A stretch of DNA of 7,339 nucleotides from Hyphomicrobiales bacterium (GTDB lineage Bacteria > Pseudomonadota > Alphaproteobacteria > Rhizobiales > Beijerinckiaceae), in contig JAGWKJ010000117.1 in assembly GCA_028865375.1 (NCBI GenBank), positions 1 through 7,339 on the forward strand, written 5' to 3'. The notes beneath the pieces are model-generated. The model was given only the letters and a program-made list of their open reading frames with translations. It was not told the DNA's origin and made no database searches. Positions within the stretch are counted from its first letter, which is position 1. Every line of letters starts with the position of its first letter. The position numbers and the translations under genes were made by a program. Below, in pieces: positions 1 to 5,542 of this stretch.

Positions 1-552
1 GCCGACGGCGACGGAAAACATGTCGTTGAACTTGTAGGCGACGTTCGGATTGAGGTCGATCGAGAACACGCTGGTGTCGACGCCGTAGAACGAGCCCGCG
101 AACGAGTTGGGCACCTCCGTGCCCAGCCCGAACGGCGCGTTGATCGTCATGCCGGCCCACAGATGGTCGTTGATCTGGTAGGACCCCGACATCGAGGGCG
201 CGACCGCGTTGACGCCGATGTCGCCGGTCGATTGCGAATAGAGTGGAGCGAGCGGCCCGGCCGTCAGCGGGGACGCGACGGAGGGATCCGCGGTGAGCTT
301 GCTGTAGGGGAAGATCGGCGTGACGTTGGTCGAGAACTGGATGCCGCCGCGGTCGGTCATGGTCGCCGGGTTCCAGAACATCGACGACAGGCCGTCGGCC
401 CCCGCCGCCGCGCCGGCGAACCCGTCGCCGGTGCCGATCGCGCTCTGGTCGCGCACGCCGAACGATCCCGCCTGCGCGCCGGCCATTCCCGCCGCCAGCG
501 CCGCGAACGCGGTCGCGCCCATCAACGCGGACTTGAGCTTCCAAACCGCCAT
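1..552 (-). CDS. OmpP1/FadL-family outer-membrane transporter, N-terminal part (runs off the left edge)
   Basis: Outer-membrane beta-barrel of the FadL/TodX family, which passes long-chain fatty acids or other hydrophobic molecules across the outer membrane. The first 184 residues are visible and the frame is open to base 1. Residues 1-28 look like a Sec signal peptide: basic start (K5, K7), Ala-rich hydrophobic core and an AQA cleavage site before Gly29. The mature N-terminus carries the family's hatch signature, a Gly/Ala-rich stretch (about 37-55) followed by FWNPA at 59-63, matching the conserved 'NPA' of FadL. Further in, a segment reading SYQINDHLWAG, then NAPFGLGTE, fits the usual FadL barrel pattern. 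The ATG at 552 has a strong Shine-Dalgarno GAGGAGA five bases upstream (558-564). It is divergent from the FAH/SGNH pair. The family is clear; the substrate cannot be told, and a hydrocarbon or aromatic transporter is as likely as a fatty-acid one. Confidence 0.9.
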   Translation of the reverse strand, partial: MAVWKLKSALMGATAFAALAAGMAGAQAGSFGVRDQSAIGTGDGFAGAAAGADGLSSMFWNPATMTDRGGIQFSTNVTPIFPYSKLTADPSVASPLTAGPLAPLYSQSTGDIGVNAVAPSMSGSYQINDHLWAGMTINAPFGLGTEVPNSFAGSFYGVDTSVFSIDLNPNVAYKFNDMFSVAVG

Positions 553-806
553 GACCGTCTCCTCGGGACCCATCGCCGCTTGCGCGGTTCGTTCATAATT
601 GAACGGTCGCGGAATCGACCCGTTTTGGCAAGGCCGATTTCACGTTTTAGACCGGATCGGGGCGGGCATTCGAGCGTTCGGATGCGTTTTTCCGCGCGTG
701 TTGCAATTCTGCGACGCCGCCGCCGCGGGACCTTGGCGTGGCGGGCCCGCAGTGGCATGAAAGCGTGCATGGGCGCGCCGGCGATGCCGCCGGGCTGGAG
801 GGGGCG
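553..806. promoter_or_regulatory. Divergent intergenic region between the FadL-family gene and the FAH-family gene
   Basis: These 254 bases separate two divergent starts, so promoters for both directions are expected here. The stretch 590-660 is clearly more AT-rich than the surroundings, as expected for promoter DNA. It contains the perfect palindrome listed separately (590-605). A weak plus-strand candidate is TTGGCA (625-630, one mismatch to TTGACA), a 17-base spacer, and TAGACC (648-653, a poor -10). I could not find a convincing minus-strand -35/-10 pair. The right part (about 700-806) is GC-rich and holds only a short arginine-rich open frame that I do not believe is a gene. Confidence 0.5.
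590..605. promoter_or_regulatory. Perfect palindrome CGTTCA-TAAT-TGAACG, candidate operator
   Basis: Two exact 6-base inverted arms are separated by four bases (TAAT), 38 bases upstream of the FadL-family start codon. The size and spacing fit a dimeric helix-turn-helix repressor site. Its position would allow control of the porin gene and possibly the divergent FAH/SGNH pair. Symmetry and position are seen in the sequence; the operator role is inference. No second copy was noticed in the window, and no regulator gene is present here. Confidence 0.4.
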
Positions 807-1664
807 ATGAAACTTCTGCGATATGGCCGGCCGGGCAAGGAAAAGCCGGGCTTGTTGGACTCCGAAGGCCGGATCCGCGACCTGTCCGAACACGTCGCCG
901 ACCTGTCGGGCGCGGCGCTGTCGCCCAAGTCGCTCGCCAAGCTCGCCAAGCTCAAGCCCGCTTCTCTCCCCCTCGTGCGCGGCACGCCGCGAATCGGCGC
1001 CTGCGTCGGCCGCGTCGGCAATTTCGTCGCCATCGGCCTCAATTACGCCGACCATGCGGCCGAGACCGGCGCGCCGATTCCCAAGGAGCCGATCGTCTTC
1101 AACAAGGCTCCGTCCTGCGTCGTGGGACCCAACGACGACGTGATCGTGCCGCGCGGTTCGAAGAAGACGGATTGGGAGGTCGAGCTGGCGGTCGTGATCG
1201 GTTCGTCGGCGTCCTACGTGTCGGAGCGCGACGCGCTCGACGTCGTCGCGGGCTATTGCGTTTGCCACGACGTCTCGGAGCGCGAATACCAGATCGAGCG
1301 CGGCGGCCAATGGGCCAAGGGCAAGGGCTGCCCGACCTTCGGGCCGCTCGGACCGTGGCTCGTCACCAAGGACGAGGTTCCCGAACCCCAAAAGCTCGGC
1401 CTCTGGCTCGACGTCAACGGCGAGCGGGTGCAGACCGGCTCGACCGCGACCATGATCTTCGGCGTCAAGCACCTCGTGTCCTACGTGTCGCATTTCATGC
1501 GGCTCGAGCCCGGCGACGTCATCACCACCGGCACGCCGCCGGGCGTCGGCATGGGCATGAAGCCGCCGCGCTTCCTGAAGGCCGGCGACACGGTCGCGCT
1601 GGGCGTCGACGGTCTCGGCCGCCAGGCGCAGCGCGTCGTCGCTTGGTCGCGCGACGCGGCGTGA
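807..1664 (+). CDS. Fumarylacetoacetate hydrolase (FAH) family protein
   Basis: A 285-residue cytoplasmic metal-dependent enzyme of the FAH/MhpD superfamily (COG0179 type), whose members cleave or hydrate beta-diketo or 2-oxo acids in aromatic, sugar-acid and ureide breakdown. An N-terminal domain (about 1-65) leads into the catalytic core: GLNYADHAAE (77-86), then D122-W-E-V-E126 and H154-D155. E124, E126 and D155 sit where the family binds Mg2+ or Mn2+. A Gly-rich segment with GQWAKGKG (167-174) and a late TTGTPPGVGMG loop are also typical. This pattern is closest to proteins labelled ureidoglycolate lyase or 2,4-diketo-3-deoxy-L-fuconate/rhamnonate hydrolase, but those labels are unreliable, so I give no substrate. 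The frame is open upstream to 738, but I chose the ATG at 807: GGAG lies six bases before it (797-800), and family proteins start with a similar MKLLRY. It is followed after 7 bases by the SGNH hydrolase, probably on the same transcript. Confidence 0.9.
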   Translation: MKLLRYGRPGKEKPGLLDSEGRIRDLSEHVADLSGAALSPKSLAKLAKLKPASLPLVRGTPRIGACVGRVGNFVAIGLNYADHAAETGAPIPKEPIVFNKAPSCVVGPNDDVIVPRGSKKTDWEVELAVVIGSSASYVSERDALDVVAGYCVCHDVSEREYQIERGGQWAKGKGCPTFGPLGPWLVTKDEVPEPQKLGLWLDVNGERVQTGSTATMIFGVKHLVSYVSHFMRLEPGDVITTGTPPGVGMGMKPPRFLKAGDTVALGVDGLGRQAQRVVAWSRDAA

Positions 1665-1671
1665 ACCCGCG

Positions 1672-2301
1672 ATGGCCGTGATCGTCGCCTTCGGCGACTC
1701 GAACACCTGGGGTTCCATCCCCGACGGTTCGGGCGGCCGCCATCCCCCCGACGTGCGCTGGCCCGGCGCGCTGGCGCGCGCGCTCGGCCCCGGCCATCGC
1801 GTGATCGAGGAAGGGCTCGGCGGCCGCACCGCGGTGCTCGACGATCCCTACGAGCCGCACCGGCGCGGGCTCGACTATCTCGCGCCCTGCCTGATGAGCC
1901 ACCGCCCGCTCGACCTGCTGATCGTCGCGCTCGGATGCAACGACATGAAGGCGCGTTTCGGCCAGGGCCCATCCGACATCGCGCTGGGCGTCGAGCGCCT
2001 GCTCGTCGCGGCGAAATCGCTGGGCGCGGGGCCCGGCGGCGGCGCGCCCAAGTCGATGCTGATCTGCCCGCCGCCGCTGGCCAGGCTCACCGGCTTCGCC
2101 GACATGTTCGCCGGCGCGACCGAAAAGTCGCGCGCGCTCGCGCCGTATTATCGCGCGGCGGCGGAGCGGCATGGCGCGCTGTTCCTCGACGCGGGCGCGC
2201 ACGTGCGCTGTTCGGACGGCGACGGCATCCATTGGGAGGCTTCGGAGCACCTGAAGCTCGGCGCGGTCGTCGCCGCGGCGATCGCGCCGCACCTGCCCTG
2301 A
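1672..2301 (+). CDS. SGNH/GDSL-family hydrolase, arylesterase/acyltransferase-like
   Basis: A 209-residue SGNH-fold serine esterase without a signal peptide, so probably cytoplasmic. All four blocks are visible: block I FGDSN with nucleophile Ser10; block II EEGLGGRT (46-53) giving the Gly51 oxyanion contact; block III GCND with Asn90; and block V DGIHW with Asp184 and His187. The spacing, the PDVRW motif (26-30), VIEEGL, LDLLIV and the Pro-rich PPPLA segment closely match, from memory, the M. smegmatis acyltransferase MsAc, an octameric enzyme able to transfer acyl groups or form peracids in water. GDSN replaces the usual GDSL, but the residue after Ser varies in the family. The ATG lies 7 bases after the FAH-family stop and has no clear Shine-Dalgarno, which suggests translational coupling. 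The natural substrate is unknown; an ester or lactone linked to the FAH enzyme's pathway is a reasonable guess. Confidence 0.9.
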   Translation: MAVIVAFGDSNTWGSIPDGSGGRHPPDVRWPGALARALGPGHRVIEEGLGGRTAVLDDPYEPHRRGLDYLAPCLMSHRPLDLLIVALGCNDMKARFGQGPSDIALGVERLLVAAKSLGAGPGGGAPKSMLICPPPLARLTGFADMFAGATEKSRALAPYYRAAAERHGALFLDAGAHVRCSDGDGIHWEASEHLKLGAVVAAAIAPHLP

Positions 2302-2316
2302 GGACGGCGCCTCAGG
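2297..2316. terminator. Hairpin between convergent genes, candidate bidirectional terminator
   Basis: CCTGAGG (2297-2303) and CCTCAGG (2310-2316) are perfect 7-base inverted arms around a 6-base loop. The plus-strand TGA (2299-2301, end of the SGNH gene) lies in one arm. The minus-strand TGA (2312-2314, end of argC) lies in the other, so the stem is built from the ends of both genes. No T-run follows on either strand, so it is not a classical intrinsic terminator. It could still pause polymerase or protect 3' ends. The structure is seen directly; its function is inference. Confidence 0.45.
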
Positions 2317-3250
2317 CGGCCGCGGCCATCGGCGCGACGAGGCCGAGCATCAGCGCCAGGTTCTGGATCGCGGCGCCGGACGCGCCCTTGCCCAGATTGT
2401 CGAGCCGCGCGGTGACGACCGCCTCGGGCGCGGCGGGCGCGCCGAACGCGCGGATCTCCATCATGTCCGGGTCGGCGGGCGGCAGGGCGTCGAGCCGGCC
2501 GTCCGCCGGGTTGTCGCGGAACGCGACCTTGCGCGCGCCAGCGTAACGGCGGCGATAGACGTCGGCGAGGTCGGCGGCCGTCGGCCGGCCCGGCAGGCCG
2601 TCGAGATGCAACGGCACGCTGACGACCATGCCCTGCGGAAAGTTGCCGACCGAAGGGATCATCACCGGCGTGCGCGACAGGCCCGACCAACGCACGATCT
2701 CGGGCAGGTGCTTGTGGTCGAAGTTCAGCCCGTAGAGCTCGAAGGCCGGCGCACGACCCGCCTCGTATTCGGCGATCATCGGCTTGCCGCCGCCGGTGTA
2801 GCCGGACACCGCGTTGATCGCCACCGGATGGTCGGCGGGCAGCAGGCCCGCGTCGACCAGCGGCCGCAGCAGCGCGATCGAGCCGGTGGCGTAGCAGCCG
2901 ACGTTGGCGACGTCGCGCGCCGACGCGATCAGCGCGCCCTGCCCCGGCGCCAGCTCCTCGAAGCCGTAAACCCAGCCCGGCGCCACCCGATGCACGGTCG
3001 AGGCGTCGAGCAGGCGCGGCGCGGCGGCGCCCAGGCCATGCGCCAGTTCCGCCGCGTCGCGCGCCGCGGAATCGGGCAGGCACAGGATCGCCACGTCGGC
3101 CCGGGCGAACGCCTCGCGCTTGGCGCCGGGGTCCTTGCGGCGCTCGGGCGCAAGCGACAGGGTCTCGACGCCCGCCATGCCGGCGAGGCGCCGGGCGATG
3201 CCAAGCCCGGTGGTGCCGGCCTCGCCGTCGATGAAGACCTTCGCCGCCAT
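2312..3250 (-). CDS. argC: N-acetyl-gamma-glutamyl-phosphate reductase, type 2 (ArgC)
   Basis: Cytoplasmic NADPH-dependent reductase that converts N-acetyl-glutamyl-5-phosphate to N-acetylglutamate 5-semialdehyde, the third step of arginine biosynthesis. The product is 312 residues, the length of the shorter 'type 2' ArgC common in alphaproteobacteria (the E. coli enzyme is about 334). Residues 5-16 read VFIDGEAGTTGL, the nucleotide-binding start typical of this subtype. The catalytic cysteine is C119 in NVGCYATG; SGYTGGGK (149-156) and HKHLPEI (179-185) supply the substrate-binding Gly-rich loop and the catalytic His. The frame is open far upstream (to 3718), but the ATG at 3250 matches the family N-terminus and has AAGGCGG three bases upstream (3254-3260). 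This Shine-Dalgarno overlaps the TAA of the upstream exported-protein gene, leaving only 8 bases between the genes. It is the last gene of the minus-strand run, and no other arg gene is in view. Confidence 0.95.
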   Translation of the reverse strand: MAAKVFIDGEAGTTGLGIARRLAGMAGVETLSLAPERRKDPGAKREAFARADVAILCLPDSAARDAAELAHGLGAAAPRLLDASTVHRVAPGWVYGFEELAPGQGALIASARDVANVGCYATGSIALLRPLVDAGLLPADHPVAINAVSGYTGGGKPMIAEYEAGRAPAFELYGLNFDHKHLPEIVRWSGLSRTPVMIPSVGNFPQGMVVSVPLHLDGLPGRPTAADLADVYRRRYAGARKVAFRDNPADGRLDALPPADPDMMEIRAFGAPAAPEAVVTARLDNLGKGASGAAIQNLALMLGLVAPMAAAA

Positions 3251-3258
3251 CGCCCGCC

Positions 3259-4509
3259 TTACTGGTTCGCCTGCGCGTCCAGCGAGAACTTCGCCAGCGC
3301 CTGCGCCGGCGAGGAGATGGACTTGAGGTCGCCGATGGCCACCGGCGCGCCCTTGGCCTTGACCGTGACCGAGAGGTTCTTGGGCGCGGCGAGGAACGCG
3401 CTCACCGCGTCGCCCAGCTTCTTGCCGGTCTCCGGATCGCCGAGCATCATCGGGATCATCGCCGTCATCTGCATCAGCTGGCCCTTGAGCGCGGCCGCAT
3501 TGGTATGCTTCTGCGCGGCGGCGAACGCGAGCGCCTTCTCGACGAAGCCGGAATTGTCGATGCGGATGCCCAGCGCGCCGATGGTCTCGGCCATCATCGC
3601 CTTCATCTGCGCGTCCTTGCCGCCGGCGGGATCGGGCGTCGTGACGTTGCCGAAATCGCCCGAGAAGGCGAGCGCGATCGCGCCGGGCCAATCGACCTTG
3701 AACCCGTCGAGATGGCACGCCTTGTCGGCCTTCGTGCAGGCGCCTTCGCCGTGCATCTTCACCTCGAACGCGTCGTAGCCGAACGCCTTGAGCGACGCGC
3801 CGGCCTTGGACGCCGGCGGGAAGGTGATCTTGGCGTCGGCGACGTCGAACGTGCCCTTGGTCGGGTAATCGCCGTCGTAGTCGCGATGCGCGGTCACCGC
3901 GCCCACGACGAGGTGCGCGAGGTTGCCGCCCGGCGCGCCCTTGGGCGTCTGCGCGTCGGGGAAGGTCGCGTCGAGGCCGTCGAACTTGAGGTCGCTCACC
4001 CGCGCGCCGGCGAGGCCCTGCGCGCCGCCCTGCATCGCGGCGAGGCTCGACGACAGGTCGATGCCCTCGACGTGGAGCTTGCCCGCCTTGCCGCCGCCCT
4101 GGCTGTCGCCGTCCTTGGCGACGATGTCGGCGCCGGCGACGTCGAGCTTCGCGATCTTGCCCGCGGCGACGCCGGTGGCGACGACGTCATGGATGGTCGC
4201 GCCGCCCTTGGGGCCGGTGGCGTCGATCTCGGGGATCGTCACCGAATCGGCGCTGAACTTGGCGGCCAGCGCGGCCTCGTCCTTGGGGGCGAGCTCGCCC
4301 GAGACCAGCTTGCGCAGGTCGTCGGCGGACAGGCTCGAATTCTTGGCGTCGAGGTGCTTGATGACGACGGTCTGATCGGGCCTGGACGACTTGACCGAAA
4401 CGTTGTCGAGCGAAACGTCGGCGGCGAGCGCGACGCCGGCGCCGAGCGCCGAAAGGCCGGCCACGGCCAAGACCGAAAACGCGGCGTTGCGCAGGTGTTT
4501 CCGTTGCAT
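3259..4509 (-). CDS. Exported protein of unknown function, beta-rich with repeated segments
   Basis: A 416-residue protein I cannot assign to a named family. Residues 1-29 form a clear Sec signal peptide (basic MQRKHLR, hydrophobic core, ALA cleavage site before A30-D31), so the product should be periplasmic or surface-exposed; no lipobox is seen. Residues 90-185 contain several imperfect repeats of alternating hydrophobic residues ending in a hydrophobic-Asp step: VTIPEIDATG, LDVAGADIVA, LHVEGIDLSS, LKFDGLDATF. This suggests stacked beta-strands, as in AsmA/YdgA-like proteins (a guess). The only two cysteines, C258 and C265, are close enough for a disulfide. The C-terminal part (311-385) is predicted helical, with IRIDNSGFVEKALAFAA and a Met-rich QLMQMTAMIPMML segment, then short beta-like stretches. 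The ATG at 4509 has AGGAGA five bases upstream (4515-4520). It lies 53 bases after the virulence-factor-family gene and 8 bases before argC. Confidence 0.85.
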   Translation of the reverse strand: MQRKHLRNAAFSVLAVAGLSALGAGVALAADVSLDNVSVKSSRPDQTVVIKHLDAKNSSLSADDLRKLVSGELAPKDEAALAAKFSADSVTIPEIDATGPKGGATIHDVVATGVAAGKIAKLDVAGADIVAKDGDSQGGGKAGKLHVEGIDLSSSLAAMQGGAQGLAGARVSDLKFDGLDATFPDAQTPKGAPGGNLAHLVVGAVTAHRDYDGDYPTKGTFDVADAKITFPPASKAGASLKAFGYDAFEVKMHGEGACTKADKACHLDGFKVDWPGAIALAFSGDFGNVTTPDPAGGKDAQMKAMMAETIGALGIRIDNSGFVEKALAFAAAQKHTNAAALKGQLMQMTAMIPMMLGDPETGKKLGDAVSAFLAAPKNLSVTVKAKGAPVAIGDLKSISSPAQALAKFSLDAQANQ

Positions 4510-4562
4510 GTCGATCTCCTAGGGGGCGCCCGGCGGCCTTGTCGGCCCGTCGCGCGTCACGG
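4510..4562 (-). other. 53-base gap upstream of the exported-protein gene
   Basis: This is the longest gap in the minus-strand run. It contains the Shine-Dalgarno AGGAGA (4515-4520) for the exported-protein gene, an 8-base self-complementary GGGCGCCC near 4524-4531, and a short GGCC-N5-GGCC dyad. No convincing -35/-10 pair or T-run is present. If the run is split into two transcripts this gap is one likely place, but the sequence does not show a terminator or promoter. Confidence 0.3.
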
Positions 4563-4862
4563 TCAAGCGGCGCGGCCGCCGGCCCTGACCAGCGCGGCGA
4601 GCGCCTCGGGGGGAAGCGACGCGTCGAGCCGCGCGGCGGCGGCCTCCGCCTCCGCTTCGAGGTCGTCGCCGCAGGGCGTCGGCCCGGCGCGCCGCCAATC
4701 GGCGAGATAGGCGTCGTCGTCGCGCGCGCCCGACGCCATCGCCGCGGCGTCGACCGCGACCATGAAGCGGGCGGGCAGCTCGCGCTTGGCCGTCTTGCGG
4801 CCCGCGCGCGCGATCACTTGCGTGGGTATGTCACGCCACAGGACGACGACCAGCTCCGCCAT
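4563..4862 (-). CDS. 'Virulence factor' family small protein (Pfam Virulence_fact type)
   Basis: A 99-residue soluble protein with no signal peptide or membrane segment. It matches, from memory, the small Pfam family named Virulence_fact. Recognisable parts are the start MAELVVVLWRDIPTQVIARAG (1-21), GRKTAKRELPARF (21-33), the DDDAYLADWRR segment (48-58) with PCGDD (63-67), and an Ala/Glu-rich helical tail. The family name comes from a screen and tells nothing about biochemistry; no reaction is known to me. From general knowledge these genes usually sit beside DUF1638 and one-carbon/corrinoid methyltransferase genes in alphaproteobacteria. The DUF1638 neighbour is present here, overlapping this gene's start by 32 bases, which implies coupled translation. 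The start at 4862 is supported by the conserved MAEL N-terminus and an upstream purine-rich AAAGGGAAAG. Confidence 0.85.
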   Translation of the reverse strand: MAELVVVLWRDIPTQVIARAGRKTAKRELPARFMVAVDAAAMASGARDDDAYLADWRRAGPTPCGDDLEAEAEAAAARLDASLPPEALAALVRAGGRAA

Positions 4863-5493
4863 GATCCGGCTTTCCCTTTCGATCCCCGAAGAACGCCCCG
4901 AGCAGGCCGTATCCGGTCGCGCGGCATTCGAGCGGAAGCCCGAGCCGCGCCGCGCAGGCCGCCGCCTTCGCGCGCAATCCGTCGTCGGGCGCCTGGGCCA
5001 GATACACGACGCGCGCGTAATGGCGGAAATAGTCGTCGCGCAATTCGGGATGGCGGTCGAGCCCCAGCCCCTTGACGACCAGCCGCTCGAAATGGCGGAC
5101 GAGATAATCGGTCAGGTAGAACGTGCCCGGCTCCTCTTCGTGCATCGCCTCGAAGGCGTCGACGCCGGCATAGAACGCGTAGCAATGCGCGCCTTCGATC
5201 CGCTCGACGCCCTCCTGCGCCAGCACCGCGTCGAGCGCGCCGCCGCTGCCGCAATCGCCGTAGAGGCAGACGATGTCGCCATAGCCGCGCCGCCGGCCGG
5301 CGCGGATCTTCGCGCGCACGCCGGGCGCGATCTTCTCGGGCCGGTTGTGCCAATGCGCCGGCAGGCACGTCACGTCGACGTGGCCGAGCCCGTTGGCGTC
5401 GAGCACCGCCAGCAGCTCGCGCGCCGTCGCGCCGCAGGCGATGGCGAGCGTGCGGTCGCCCACGTCGGGGCGTTCGGTCGGCGACTTTCGCAT
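4831..5493 (-). CDS. DUF1638 domain-containing protein
   Basis: A 220-residue soluble protein of the DUF1638 family; its reaction is unknown. The domain spans about residues 15-205. Signature segments are ACGATARELLAVL (19-31), CLPAHWHNRPEKI (43-55), VCLYGDCGSGG (75-85), GAHCYAFYAG (101-110), and a long conserved block reading PGTFYLTDYLVRHFE then GLGLDRHPELRDDYF. It has many Cys and His residues in these conserved blocks (C20, C43, H47, H49, C76, C81, H103, C104), which could bind a metal or corrinoid (inference). Family members are often encoded near methylamine/betaine corrinoid methyltransferases in bacteria and methanogens (general knowledge). The gene begins 49 bases after livF and its end overlaps the virulence-factor-family gene by 32 bases. 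The ATG at 5493 has only a weak Shine-Dalgarno; a GTG at codon 11 is an alternative start. Confidence 0.88.
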   Translation of the reverse strand: MRKSPTERPDVGDRTLAIACGATARELLAVLDANGLGHVDVTCLPAHWHNRPEKIAPGVRAKIRAGRRRGYGDIVCLYGDCGSGGALDAVLAQEGVERIEGAHCYAFYAGVDAFEAMHEEEPGTFYLTDYLVRHFERLVVKGLGLDRHPELRDDYFRHYARVVYLAQAPDDGLRAKAAACAARLGLPLECRATGYGLLGAFFGDRKGKPDHGGAGRRPVA

Positions 5494-5542
5494 CCCGCGA
5501 GGATCGCACGCCGGACGCGGCGACGGAAGGGGGCGTACCGCC

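Noticed and set aside
163..810. Long plus-strand open frame (215 codons) opposite the FadL-family gene and across the intergenic region
   Set aside because: Arg/Gly-rich translation with no family motifs, opposite a clear signal-peptide porin; it is a by-product of high GC.
682..810. 42-codon plus-strand frame whose TGA shares ATGA with the FAH-family start, as in a leader peptide
   Set aside because: No Shine-Dalgarno, poly-Arg composition, and the ATGA junction can arise by chance; kept only as a remote possibility.
522..1829. 435-codon minus-strand open frame opposite the FAH and SGNH genes
   Set aside because: Low-complexity Arg/Ala/Asp composition with no recognisable motif, while the plus strand carries intact catalytic motifs of two families.
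1481..2292. Minus-strand frames of 163 and 256 codons opposite the SGNH gene
   Set aside because: Arg-rich shadows with no motif; the plus-strand gene shows all SGNH catalytic blocks.
3251..3718. Upstream in-frame extension of argC, looking like a fusion with 156 extra residues
   Set aside because: The extra residues are an out-of-frame reading of the exported-protein gene; argC has its own start and Shine-Dalgarno at 3250.
3505..4710. 401-codon plus-strand frame opposite the exported protein
   Set aside because: Composition is Arg/Gly/Val repeats typical of an antisense shadow; the minus strand has a signal peptide, Shine-Dalgarno and coherent protein.
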